From the NCBI GenBank assembly GCA_905373425.1, contig CAJPST010000006.1:1-25641 (forward strand): a DNA stretch of 25,641 bases, written 5' to 3'. Position numbers and translations under genes: made by a program. Source of the stretch: an uncultured Mesocricetibacter sp. Lineage in GTDB: Bacteria; Pseudomonadota; Gammaproteobacteria; Enterobacterales; Pasteurellaceae. A model generated the notes under the pieces. That model was not told the origin of the DNA and did not search any database. It saw only the letters and a list, made by a program, of their open reading frames with translations. Positions 6,428 to 14,886 of the stretch are shown here, piece by piece. Numbering within the stretch: the first letter of the stretch is position 1; every line of letters starts with the position of its first letter.

Positions 6428-8959
6428 GTGGAAAGAACGCCTGAAAATTATTCGCGTAATGATTCTACCGCACAAAATCCTGCACAAAATGAGCTGGATT
6501 TAGGATTCAACCATATGGAGCCGATTACACCGAAAAAGGCTATAAAATCAGAGCCATCATTATTCGATAAAGTTGCTGATAAAGCTAAAAGTGTTTTGAC
6601 GAAAAAAGAGACAGGTGAATCGTCTCAATTTAATATGCGCAAAGAGCCGACGTTCGGACAACAGGTTACAAATCAGACGTTACCTGAACAAGAAGAATTT
6701 CTCAGAGAAGTAGAAAAGATCAGGAAAGGCGGCAGTGTACAACAGCATCAAACAATGTCCGGCTCAGACTTTACCCCATCAGTTTCTTACAAGGACGCTG
6801 TTGCGCGTTCGAAAAACATGCCATTGCCGACATTAACGGGGAACAGTGCGCAAGTACGACCGGTTGCTCAAGTCTCACAACCAATAACTGCTAAGTCGTC
6901 CACATCTCAAGTAACAAATGGCCAAGACCATGCTGCCGCATCGACGCAACCCCTTTCGGGACAGCAATCAGTCTCATCGGTTTCAGCGGGAGTCATGCCG
7001 TCACAACCTCAAACAGCTAATATTTCAACATCGAGTACTGTTTCAGCTCCGAGAAATGTACAAGCAAACAAAGAATTGAATGATGTTGTGCCAACACAAC
7101 CGCAAATAAAAGCTGAGGCTTCCGATATAACAACGACAACGCCTGTGCAAATGCAGATGGACAATAGATTCTCCGATATCACATCAGAGCCGCCACAAAT
7201 GCAAGCAAAAACAAGAGCCGAATTTGTTGCAGAACCGACAACACGGCCACCGGTTCAGACGACCTCCGGTTTTTCTGATGCTATGTCAGCACATACTAAA
7301 ATAGAAACCATAACCGGTTTTTCTGATGCCATTACAGCGCAGCCACAATCGCAAAGCACACAAGGCTTCTCTGATGCATTAAAAATCAAACATTCCGAAC
7401 AAGCTATCGGCAGTTTTTCTCATGTCGTTCCGGAATCGCCGGCTAAGTTGGAACAGGCAGTTGTGGTAGATGTGTCTAAAAAATCAGCAATGCCGCAAAG
7501 CGAAACCGTCACTTCGCCGCTGCAGAAAGATATCGACAGCCTCATAACCGATATTGCGGCACAAGTGGTGAAAGAAGAGGTTAAAACTCGGACTGACGAA
7601 CTGCTTCATAAAGTAGAGGCACCTGTATCGAAAATAACAAATAACAATGAGTCTATACTGATGTCGGATAACCGCCCATCGGTTTCCTCTGACATAATAG
7701 TCGATGATATTTCAAGTTCACAAAAACTGCTAAATGAAAGTGTCGCGGAAGAACCGGTCGTTATCAGTCTTGAAAAAGAAATTAACACGACAGTGAAGCA
7801 AAAATCGTTACAAAATGAAGAATTTTTTGACCGAACTTCTTTGTCCGAGCCCATACCGGAAGTCAGCATGAGACAGTCGGTTGTTACCGATTTATCCACG
7901 GAAGACGATTTTGTCAATGAATTCAAAACATTGCAGGCTACAGCCAATGAGCCTATATCTCCTGAAGATGATTTCTTAAACGAATTTGAAGCGATTAAAG
8001 CAAAAGCGCAAACACAAAACGAAGAACCTGTAGGAGAGAAAAAGATGAAAAACCCTGAAAATTGGTCTGTAATGCAAAAATTGCCTCCAAAACACCGTCG
8101 CCTATTTATTGCGATTTTAGGTCTTTTAGTATTGTTAATTGCATTTTTTTGGCTAAAACCTAACTCACCAACTGTTGAGGATTTCCAAGCGCAAACTACC
8201 AACAATGCGCTCCCAATTGAATTTCAACCGTTAAATCAAAGCCAGAATATTGAAGATCATAGCGCACCGGCAACACAAGAATCGCCCCAACAAAACGAAA
8301 CTCCTGCACAAGCAGAAAATCAAGCTGAGCAAACGCAGCCAGTCAACAGCGTAACGTCGGATGTCGCCACTACACAAACCGATGATAGGGAGAATACAGC
8401 TGTTTTATTACTACAAGAAAGTACAGCTTTAGCACAAGCTGCGTTGCAATTCTCCAGCCTCACACAAGAGGAAGTTGAGACAACGGAAACAGCAGAAAGT
8501 AACACAATTGCTTCCCAAAACAAACAACCAAAATCAGCGGCAGAGCGTATTAAAGCAATAGAGCAGCGCGCTTCTGGGCAACAGCAAACACCTAAACAGC
8601 AAAACCTTTCTCGCGCAGAAAAAGAGAAACAACAACGTGAAGCTAGAAAAAACGCACAAGAGCATAATCGCACAAACGGAGATGAGCAATTAGCTGAACC
8701 GATCAGCTCGGGACGGGCAAAAACGCTAACAGTTCCTTCCGGTGTTTCATTAATGCAGGTATTTCGCGATAATAATCTGAATATTGCAGATGTTAATGCC
8801 ATGACTAAAGCCGCCGGTGGCAATGTACTGAGCAATTTTAAACCGGGAGATAAAGTGCGGGTTGTTGTTAATGCTCAAGGTAGAGTCAATATATTGCGCT
8901 TATCAAATGGCGCGACTTTTGTACGCCAAGCAAACGGTACATATAAATATCATCCATAA
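6428..8959 (+). CDS. oapA: Opacity-associated protein OapA, long variant
   Basis: Membrane-anchored protein of the OapA/YtfB family, linked to colony opacity and colonisation in H. influenzae and to septal glycan binding in E. coli YtfB. I use GTG 6428, with GAGG 6 bases upstream; this gives 843 residues. Order: residues 1-555 are a Q/S/T/P-rich, probably disordered region; about 247-344 is an array with F-S-D units, four consecutive ones exactly 16 residues apart (281, 297, 313, 329); an acidic EDDF(V/L)NEF pair lies at 492 and 513. Then PPKHRRLF and one membrane helix at about 559-577 (the OapA N-terminal motif), another Q-rich linker, and the C-terminal OapA/LysM-like domain at 767-843 ending YKYHP. 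H. influenzae OapA is about 430 residues, so the part before the membrane helix is greatly enlarged. By the positive-inside rule this part should be cytoplasmic. Confidence 0.9.
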   Translation: MERTPENYSRNDSTAQNPAQNELDLGFNHMEPITPKKAIKSEPSLFDKVADKAKSVLTKKETGESSQFNMRKEPTFGQQVTNQTLPEQEEFLREVEKIRKGGSVQQHQTMSGSDFTPSVSYKDAVARSKNMPLPTLTGNSAQVRPVAQVSQPITAKSSTSQVTNGQDHAAASTQPLSGQQSVSSVSAGVMPSQPQTANISTSSTVSAPRNVQANKELNDVVPTQPQIKAEASDITTTTPVQMQMDNRFSDITSEPPQMQAKTRAEFVAEPTTRPPVQTTSGFSDAMSAHTKIETITGFSDAITAQPQSQSTQGFSDALKIKHSEQAIGSFSHVVPESPAKLEQAVVVDVSKKSAMPQSETVTSPLQKDIDSLITDIAAQVVKEEVKTRTDELLHKVEAPVSKITNNNESILMSDNRPSVSSDIIVDDISSSQKLLNESVAEEPVVISLEKEINTTVKQKSLQNEEFFDRTSLSEPIPEVSMRQSVVTDLSTEDDFVNEFKTLQATANEPISPEDDFLNEFEAIKAKAQTQNEEPVGEKKMKNPENWSVMQKLPPKHRRLFIAILGLLVLLIAFFWLKPNSPTVEDFQAQTTNNALPIEFQPLNQSQNIEDHSAPATQESPQQNETPAQAENQAEQTQPVNSVTSDVATTQTDDRENTAVLLLQESTALAQAALQFSSLTQEEVETTETAESNTIASQNKQPKSAAERIKAIEQRASGQQQTPKQQNLSRAEKEKQQREARKNAQEHNRTNGDEQLAEPISSGRAKTLTVPSGVSLMQVFRDNNLNIADVNAMTKAAGGNVLSNFKPGDKVRVVVNAQGRVNILRLSNGATFVRQANGTYKYHP
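7166..7459 (+). repeat. Degenerate 48-base tandem repeats inside oapA
   Basis: Codons for (G/S)FS(D/H) recur at 7268, 7316, 7364 and 7412, exactly 48 bases (16 residues) apart. A further related unit, RFSDIT, starts at 7166. The units have diverged at the base level, so this is an old repeat and not a slippage-prone simple repeat. Confidence 0.75.
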
Positions 8960-9363
8960 TGAGGTTTAAATTGAGAGTTTCTCTTTTACTTTTAACCGTA
9001 TTCTGCATCAGTGCCTGTACAATACAATCAACAGCTACGACTACTAGCGCGGAAGAAAAGAAATTAGCTGCAAAAACTGCGTCGTTAAATAAGACCACAC
9101 AAAAAAGTGTATCAACCAATTATATTTGCAAAGATAATAAAGCGGTAAAAGTTGTGCCGGTGGTCAAAAAAAATAAAAAAAGTAAAAATATTAATATGAT
9201 TAATCTAACTTTCAATAACCTTACCCGCCGTTTAACACCAGTCGTGTCTGAAAACGGGCAAAAATACAGTAGTATTCATTGGGAGTGGAGTGAAAAAGAA
9301 GAATTTAGCACGCTGACAGACAGCACTGGGAAAGTACTGGCAGAACACTGCGTTAAACAATAA
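8959..9363 (+). CDS. oapB: Opacity-associated lipoprotein OapB
   Basis: Small protein found with OapA in Haemophilus, where it was reported to be needed for OapA expression. The 134-residue product starts with a hydrophobic segment ending in a lipobox, I-S-A-C20, so it should be lipid-anchored. The mature part is basic, with a Lys/Asn run (VKKNKKSKNINM) and a C-terminal HCVKQ. ATG 8959 overlaps the oapA stop (TAATG). A TTG at 8971, in frame and with GAGG 6 bases upstream, is an alternative start that keeps the whole signal sequence. Coupling favours 8959 and the Shine-Dalgarno favours 8971; I cannot decide. Confidence 0.82.
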   Translation: MRFKLRVSLLLLTVFCISACTIQSTATTTSAEEKKLAAKTASLNKTTQKSVSTNYICKDNKAVKVVPVVKKNKKSKNINMINLTFNNLTRRLTPVVSENGQKYSSIHWEWSEKEEFSTLTDSTGKVLAEHCVKQ

Positions 9364-9408
9364 AAACCCCAATTACCCAAAACTAACCGACAATTCTCAC
9401 CATAATAC

Positions 9409-9464
9409 AGTGATCTGCTTCCCAATTTAAACACTACAGCCAACCGATTAAGAAGCAGATCACT
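9409..9464. repeat. 13-base inverted repeat between oapB and the nhaC-type gene
   Basis: AGTGATCTGCTTC (9409-9421) and GAAGCAGATCACT (9452-9464) are perfect inverted copies with 30 bases between them. They sit between two convergent genes, but no T run follows on either strand and the loop is long, so this is not a classical terminator. The 12-mer GTGATCTGCTTC also forms most of the CRP site before xylA (17419-17430). Confidence 0.6.
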
Positions 9465-9472
9465 TTCAGCAG

Positions 9473-10885
9473 TTATTGATTTAATTTAGCAATACCAAAG
9501 CCGGTAATCCCCCAAATTGTTGCAAACACAATACCACTCCAACATAACACTGCCCAAGGTAAATAAGACAATGTTGCTACGCCTAAGGTGCCTGCCATAT
9601 AAGCCCCTGCCGCCGTCCAAGGCAGAATCGGCTCTATAATGGTTGCTGAGTCTTCGACTGTACGGCTGAGGTTTTTAGGGTGCAGACCTCGCTCGATATA
9701 GGCATCTCGTAGCATTTCCCCCGGAATCAGAATGGAAACCTGTCCGTTGCTGGTTACACCAATCATGGTTAAGCCGCAGATAATCGTTGCAACAATGAGT
9801 GACGCGGTGGATTTCACTAATTTCAATAGATTTTTAATAATGACATCCAATGCACCGCTTAATGACAAAATGCCGGCGAACGATAATGCACAGAAACAGA
9901 TTAATAAAGTTCCCATCATTGAATTCATGCCACCACGATTTAACAGTCGGCTTAAATCCGAACTAATTTGAATATCGCTATGAATCATTGATACATTAAA
10001 ACCATTGACCGCACTATTTACAATATCTGCTAACGCAAAATGTTGGATAAAGAATGCATTTAACATTGCAACGAATGCTGACAATAACATTATCGGAATT
10101 GTCGGTTTTTTCGTAATAGAGCCCCATAAAATAATGATGACAGGAACTAATAATAACAGGTTAAAATGATAAACCGATGCTAAACCGGACAGCATCAACT
10201 CAACTTTTTCCGGTGTTGTCACGTTTTGAAAATCTACATTCATCCCATACACAATATAAACTATCGCTGCCAATATAAAAGATGGAAGCGTGGTATATAA
10301 TAAATGAGCAATGTGTTCATACAAATCTACACCGGTTGCCGCAGATGCAATGTTTGTAGTATCGGATAACGGTGAAAGTTTATCCCCAAAATAAGCGCCC
10401 GCCACTACAGCCCCAGCAGTAGCGGCAAGATTTGCATCTAACCCAGTCGCTACTCCCATAAAAGCCACACCTACGGTTCCGGCTGAGCCCCAAGATGTGC
10501 CGGTACAGACAGACACTACAGAAGTCAGAAGCAAGGCTGTAATATATAAAAATTTAGGATCAATAACCTTCAAACCATAGTAAATCATCATAGGAATTGT
10601 GCCGCCGATGATCCAAGTTCCGATAAGCAAGCCAACAGTGATTAAAATTAATAACGCCGGCATAGTTTTGGCTATTTTCCCAGCAATAGCATCTAACATA
10701 TCGTTATAGCTAAAGCCTAAATACTTCACCAAGAAGCCCGAAAAAACACAAGAAAGCACCATAAGCGGTTCCGGTGGTAAATTAAACAGCGCATAGCCTA
10801 AGCCCAATAAGAGTAGCATAACAAGTATTGGAGATAGCGCTTGTATTAAAGTCGGTACTTTAATTTCCGTGTCGTTGTGTTGCAT
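9473..10885 (-). CDS. NhaC-family Na+/H+ (or Na+-coupled solute) antiporter
   Basis: Inner-membrane protein of the NhaC family; members exchange Na+ for H+, or in cases such as Bacillus MleN exchange organic acids with coupled ions. The 470 residues carry about 11-12 hydrophobic segments and the family motifs GTSWGSAGTVGVAFMGV and GAYFGDKLSPLSDTTNIAS, plus the C-terminal repeat TSNGQVSILIPGEML and EPILPWTAAGAYMAGTLGV. The start at 10885 has AAGGAAGGA 7 bases upstream and lies inside the preceding PLP-enzyme gene (26-base overlap), so translation is coupled. That link suggests transport of a substrate or product of the enzyme, but this is inference. No uptake signal occurs in it. Confidence 0.88.
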   Translation of the reverse strand: MQHNDTEIKVPTLIQALSPILVMLLLLGLGYALFNLPPEPLMVLSCVFSGFLVKYLGFSYNDMLDAIAGKIAKTMPALLILITVGLLIGTWIIGGTIPMMIYYGLKVIDPKFLYITALLLTSVVSVCTGTSWGSAGTVGVAFMGVATGLDANLAATAGAVVAGAYFGDKLSPLSDTTNIASAATGVDLYEHIAHLLYTTLPSFILAAIVYIVYGMNVDFQNVTTPEKVELMLSGLASVYHFNLLLLVPVIIILWGSITKKPTIPIMLLSAFVAMLNAFFIQHFALADIVNSAVNGFNVSMIHSDIQISSDLSRLLNRGGMNSMMGTLLICFCALSFAGILSLSGALDVIIKNLLKLVKSTASLIVATIICGLTMIGVTSNGQVSILIPGEMLRDAYIERGLHPKNLSRTVEDSATIIEPILPWTAAGAYMAGTLGVATLSYLPWAVLCWSGIVFATIWGITGFGIAKLNQ

Positions 10886-12068
10886 AGTAGAGTCCTTCCT
10901 TTTTTAACAAGATAAAACCCTGTTTCATCCTGTCCAAACAGGCAATTAAACAGGGAGCCGGTACTGCAATATTCATTCTAAAGAAAGTGTTACCTTCTTC
11001 ACCAAAGTCACTGCCCCAAGACATTTCAATTTTCGATAAATGCAATAACCAATATTTCAATCTTTGCTCATCGATACCTAAGCGAGAATAATTAACCCAA
11101 AGCAAATAGGTTCCTGTTGTATTAACGACCTCCAGTTCTGGGATGTGTTCTGCAAAGAAACATTTAACCAACCGTTTGTTCTTAAAGATATATTTTTGTA
11201 ATTCATGTAACCAAAGATCACAGTTTTGATACGCTGTTTTGATAGCAGGAATAGCGAAATAATTAGGATTATGAAAGCCAAGTTGTTGCAAGAGTCGGTT
11301 AAATTTATGCCGTATCGTTTGATTATGAATAATTAAGTTTGAGATTTCTAAACCGGCTAAGTTAAATGTTTTTGATGGGGAAGTGCAAATAATGGAGTTT
11401 TCTTTTACATAATTACTAACGGAGGAAATAATATGATGTTTCTCTCCTGAAAAATCAAAATCTGCATGAATATCATCCGAAATAATAAAGACATTGTGCT
11501 TTTTCGCTAATGATGCTATTCGATTGAGATCCTGAATAGTAAAAACCAACCCAGTTGGATTGTGTGGGGATATGAGAATAAACACATCGGAACAACTAAA
11601 ACAAGCTTCTAATTTTTCAAAATCAATATGATATTCTTGATTTTGATAAACTAAAGGACATTGCGACAACTTTCGATTATTCAGCAATACAGCATTAAGA
11701 ATAGGCGAATAGGAAGGTGTAAATAAGCAAATAGTATCGTGCTCGGTTGTAAATTCCCTGATGTAGATTGATATCGCTTGAATTATTCGTGGGCAAAAGA
11801 CAATCTCTTCAGGGGAAACATCATAGGCATAGTGTCTTTTGAAATAGGCCGTAACGACTGAATAATAATCGTCCGGTATTATCGTGTATCCGTATACACC
11901 TAATTGATTCCGTTTGTTTAATACTTCAATAACTTCCTGTGGTGCCGGAAGATCCATATCCGCGACCGATAATGGAATAATATCGGAGCCATATTTCGAG
12001 CAGGGAATATCCCATTTGGCACTATCCGTCCCAACTCGATCAACCTGTTTATCAAAATTAATTTTCAT
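10860..12068 (-). CDS. PatB/MalY-type PLP enzyme (C-S beta-lyase or aminotransferase)
   Basis: Fold-type I PLP enzyme of the PatB/MalY group, whose members cleave cystathionine or other cysteine conjugates to thiol, pyruvate and ammonia. It has 402 residues, the usual length. Visible are ADMDLPAP near residue 37, GVYGYTIIP, SPHNPTG, the cofactor-contacting SDDIHADF, and the Schiff-base lysine in TSPSKTFNLAGLE; all are as expected. I choose the second of two adjacent ATGs (12068), because AAGGAG is 5 bases upstream of it and only 2 from the first (12071). The gene lies 91 bases after xylH on the same strand and overlaps the NhaC-type gene by 26 bases. By eye it is more AT-rich (many Ile, Asn and Lys codons) than xylGH and has no uptake signal, so it may have been acquired. 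Confidence 0.85.
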   Translation of the reverse strand: MKINFDKQVDRVGTDSAKWDIPCSKYGSDIIPLSVADMDLPAPQEVIEVLNKRNQLGVYGYTIIPDDYYSVVTAYFKRHYAYDVSPEEIVFCPRIIQAISIYIREFTTEHDTICLFTPSYSPILNAVLLNNRKLSQCPLVYQNQEYHIDFEKLEACFSCSDVFILISPHNPTGLVFTIQDLNRIASLAKKHNVFIISDDIHADFDFSGEKHHIISSVSNYVKENSIICTSPSKTFNLAGLEISNLIIHNQTIRHKFNRLLQQLGFHNPNYFAIPAIKTAYQNCDLWLHELQKYIFKNKRLVKCFFAEHIPELEVVNTTGTYLLWVNYSRLGIDEQRLKYWLLHLSKIEMSWGSDFGEEGNTFFRMNIAVPAPCLIACLDRMKQGFILLKKEGLYYATQRHGN

Positions 12069-12140
12069 CATTTCTCCTTATATGAGATAACTGATTTTCA
12101 TAATTAAGAATGATACGTTTAAAAAACGCCTAGAAAACCG

Positions 12141-12149
12141 ACCGCACTT
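12141..12149 (-). repeat. DNA uptake signal sequence, reverse core
   Basis: Exact ACCGCACTT followed by TTAGA, in the spacer between the xylH stop and the PLP-enzyme start. It is a single copy, so it does not by itself form a USS-pair terminator. Confidence 0.88.
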
Positions 12150-12161
12150 TTAGATAAATCA

Positions 12162-13292
12162 TCACATTTTTTTCTTACTCATCGTATCCGCCCACACTGC
12201 GAGCAACAAAATGGAGCCTTTAACGATATATTGCCAAAAGGTCGGAACATCGAGCATACTCATGCCGTTATCCAACAAGGCAATAATAAACGCACCAATC
12301 ACTACGCCGTATACACTGCCGATTCCACCAGCCAAACTGGCACCACCGATGACACAAGCAGCGATAGCATCCAGCTCGGCATTTTGCCCTGCAGAGGGAG
12401 CACCCGCTCCCAAGCGAGCACTGAGAATTAGACCGGCAATAGCAACCATTAATCCGTTGATGGAAAAAATCAGTAATTTGACCTTTTCCACACCGATTCC
12501 TGACAGACGGGCAGCATCAATGTTGCCACCGATAGCATAAATATGACGACCGAAAGCGGTTTTACGCGAAAGGAAGAAACCTACCACGGCTAAGAGCGCC
12601 AGTACTAATACCGGAAACGGAATGCCACGATAATCATTCAGTAGGTAGATGGCGCCTAGTACACAAATGGCAAAGATGCCGTATTTCATTATCTCTTTGG
12701 TGGAGGTTGGTACCGGTAGATTCAGATTTTTCCGAGCCGTACGCTGGTAATTACCCCATAAAATGAAACAGCAAACTGCCACCACACCTAAAATCATTCC
12801 TACAACATCAGATAAATATCCCTGGCCAATAGATGTCATGTCGGCACTAATAGGCGATACGGTAGTGCCATTGGTGATGCCGATTAACATTCCACGAAAA
12901 GCCAACATACCCGCTAATGTAACGATAAAAGACGGCACTTTACGGTAAGCCACCCACCAACCGTTCCAAGTACCGAACAAAGTCCCCAGTATTAATGTCA
13001 CGAGAATGGTCAGTGGTAACGGCCACCCCCACCATACATTACTAATGGCAGCAAATCCGCCGAGTAACCCCATCAGAGAACCAACCGACAAATCGATTTC
13101 AGCAGAAATAATCACAAATACCATCCCAATAGCCAAAATACCGGTAATAGAAGTCTGCCGAAGCAAATTAGATATATTTCTAGCACTAAGGTAGGCACCT
13201 TCGGTCAATAAGGTAAAGAAAATCATAATTACTACAATGGCAATCAGCATAATATAGACTTGTAAATTAATTGATTTCAGCTTGTTAGACAT
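12162..13292 (-). CDS. xylH: D-xylose ABC transporter, permease XylH
   Basis: Inner-membrane channel of the high-affinity xylose importer, working with XylF and XylG. The 376-residue product (E. coli 393) is a RbsC/XylH-type permease with about ten hydrophobic segments. Family motifs are visible: NISNLLRQTSITGILAIGMV, EIDLSVGSLMGLLGG near residues 65-79, VPSFIVTLAGMLAFRG, and the C-terminal IAACVIGGASLAGGIGSVYG that contacts the ATPase. The start at 13292 has AAGGAG 6 bases upstream, within the end of xylG, and only 3 bases separate the xylG stop from this start. In E. coli xylR follows xylH; here a PLP enzyme gene does. Confidence 0.96.
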   Translation of the reverse strand: MSNKLKSINLQVYIMLIAIVVIMIFFTLLTEGAYLSARNISNLLRQTSITGILAIGMVFVIISAEIDLSVGSLMGLLGGFAAISNVWWGWPLPLTILVTLILGTLFGTWNGWWVAYRKVPSFIVTLAGMLAFRGMLIGITNGTTVSPISADMTSIGQGYLSDVVGMILGVVAVCCFILWGNYQRTARKNLNLPVPTSTKEIMKYGIFAICVLGAIYLLNDYRGIPFPVLVLALLAVVGFFLSRKTAFGRHIYAIGGNIDAARLSGIGVEKVKLLIFSINGLMVAIAGLILSARLGAGAPSAGQNAELDAIAACVIGGASLAGGIGSVYGVVIGAFIIALLDNGMSMLDVPTFWQYIVKGSILLLAVWADTMSKKKM

Positions 13293-13295
13293 AGG

Positions 13296-14810
13296 TTACT
13301 CCTTAAGTGCCGCTTCCATTACCTGTTCTTGTGTCAGGTTATGATTTATTAAATCCGCTTTAATTTCTCCTTGGTGCATGACCAACACTCGGTCGCTGAT
13401 GCCGAGTACTTCCGGCAATTCGGACGAAATAACAATAACCGCCATTCCCTCTTGTGCCAGTTGATTAATTAATTTATAGATTTCATATTTTGCGCCCACA
13501 TCAATCCCGCGTGTTGGTTCATCCAGAATCAGAATTTTCGGCTTCAACAGCAGAGATTTTGCTAAAATAGCTTTTTGTTGATTGCCACCGCTAAGTCGAC
13601 CGATTGCTAGTTCCGGCGATGAGGTTTTGACTTTCAATTGTTCAATGGATTGATTAATTACGGTTTCTTCCAATGCCTCATTGATCACTGTTCGACCAAA
13701 ACAAAATTGCCGTAGAGAAGACAGTGTAATATTTTTACCCACTCCCATAATCGGTATAATGCCGTGTTTCTTACGGTCTTCCGGCACCATCACAAGTTTG
13801 TGTGCAATGGCCTCCGAACAGTTACGAATAATTGCTGCGTGGTTGTTGATAAAAATCTGCCCTTGATATTTCCCCATGTAGGAACCGAAAATACATTGCG
13901 CCATTTCCGTCCGGCCTGAACCGACTAAGCCGGCCACGCCCAAGATTTCGCCTTTATGTAAACGGAAAGAGGCATTATTGACCCGTTTAATATGCGTATT
14001 AATAGGGTGCCATGCAGTGAGATTTTCCACCCGTAGGATTTCTTCTCCAATGTGATGTTCTTCGTGTGGATACAGCGAGGTAATTTCACGACCCACCATC
14101 ATCGTAATAATATCGTCTTCGCTCATTCCTGCCGCTGGGTGAGTGCCAATATGCTCGCCGTCACGAATAACGCAGATTCTGTCGGAAATAGCTTTTACTT
14201 CATTAAGTTTGTGAGAAATATAAATACAGGCGATATTATGTGCTTTTAGATCTTTGACCAAATTGAGCAGAATAGCAGTTTCTTTTTCCGTCAATGAGGC
14301 AGTAGGTTCATCCAACACCAACAGTCGCACTTGCTTATTCAGTGCCTTGGCGATTTCCACCAATTGTTGCTGCCCTAATCCTAGCTCCCCTACTTTGGTA
14401 TTTGGATCAATATTTAGCTGCACTTGTTGTAAAATAGTTTTACAGCGTAGGTACATTTCGTTGTCGTCGGCAATGCCAGCCTTAGTAATTTCGTTGCCGA
14501 GAAACATATTTTCCAGCACCGACATATTTTTCACTAATGTCAGTTCTTGGTGAATAATAGAAATCCCTTTATCTTCGGTATCCTTAATATTTTTGGCAAT
14601 CAGCCGTTCACCGCTAAAATAAATTTCACCGTCATAATCACCATGGGGATAGATACCGCACAGCACTTTCATTAGCGTGGATTTACCGGAACCGTTTTCA
14701 CCGCATAAAGACAGAATTTCGCCCGTTTCCAGCGAGATGGAAATATTGTTTAATGCTGTCACATCACCGAATTTTTTAGTAATGTTCTGCATGGACAACA
14801 GTTGAGACAT
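13296..14810 (-). CDS. xylG: D-xylose ABC transporter, ATP-binding protein XylG
   Basis: Cytoplasmic ATPase that powers xylose import. The 504 residues (E. coli 513) contain two fused nucleotide-binding domains, as in sugar importers of the RbsA type. Domain 1 has Walker A GENGSGKST, a divergent signature LGLGQQQLVE and Walker B LLVLDEPTA. Domain 2 has a degenerate Walker A GLVGSGRTE, signature LSGGNQQKA and Walker B ILILDEPTRG. The start at 14810 is preceded by TAGGAGGG at 7 bases. A uptake-signal hairpin lies in the 76-base gap from xylF, which may lower xylGH relative to xylF. Confidence 0.96.
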   Translation of the reverse strand: MSQLLSMQNITKKFGDVTALNNISISLETGEILSLCGENGSGKSTLMKVLCGIYPHGDYDGEIYFSGERLIAKNIKDTEDKGISIIHQELTLVKNMSVLENMFLGNEITKAGIADDNEMYLRCKTILQQVQLNIDPNTKVGELGLGQQQLVEIAKALNKQVRLLVLDEPTASLTEKETAILLNLVKDLKAHNIACIYISHKLNEVKAISDRICVIRDGEHIGTHPAAGMSEDDIITMMVGREITSLYPHEEHHIGEEILRVENLTAWHPINTHIKRVNNASFRLHKGEILGVAGLVGSGRTEMAQCIFGSYMGKYQGQIFINNHAAIIRNCSEAIAHKLVMVPEDRKKHGIIPIMGVGKNITLSSLRQFCFGRTVINEALEETVINQSIEQLKVKTSSPELAIGRLSGGNQQKAILAKSLLLKPKILILDEPTRGIDVGAKYEIYKLINQLAQEGMAVIVISSELPEVLGISDRVLVMHQGEIKADLINHNLTQEQVMEAALKE

Positions 14811-14828
14811 ACCAAAGCCCTCCTAGGG

Positions 14829-14869
14829 AAAGTGCGGTCAAATTTCTAATGATTTTTCGACCGCACTTT
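14829..14869. terminator. Inverted uptake-signal pair between xylF and xylG
   Basis: AAAGTGCGGTC (14829-14839) and GACCGCACTTT (14859-14869) are exact inverted copies, giving an 11-bp stem with a 19-base loop. Both contain the exact uptake core. In the leftward transcript the hairpin falls after xylF and before xylG. It would be an attenuator or RNA stabiliser allowing more XylF than XylGH; it cannot be a full stop if xylGH are expressed from the xylF promoter. Confidence 0.7.
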
Positions 14870-14886
14870 ATGACAAACCGATAGGA

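Noticed and set aside
7166..7459. oapA repeats as a phase-variable simple repeat.
   Set aside because: The units are 48 bases, diverged, and a multiple of three, so slippage would change length without switching the gene off.
8320..8835. A 171-codon Cys/Ser-rich minus-strand frame opposite oapA.
   Set aside because: It is the complement of the Q/A/T-rich oapA codons, which yields long Cys/Leu/Ser-rich open frames by composition.
12072..12161. A terminator separating xylH from the PLP-enzyme gene.
   Set aside because: The single uptake signal has no inverted partner and I find only a bulged, AT-rich weak pairing, so termination is not supported.
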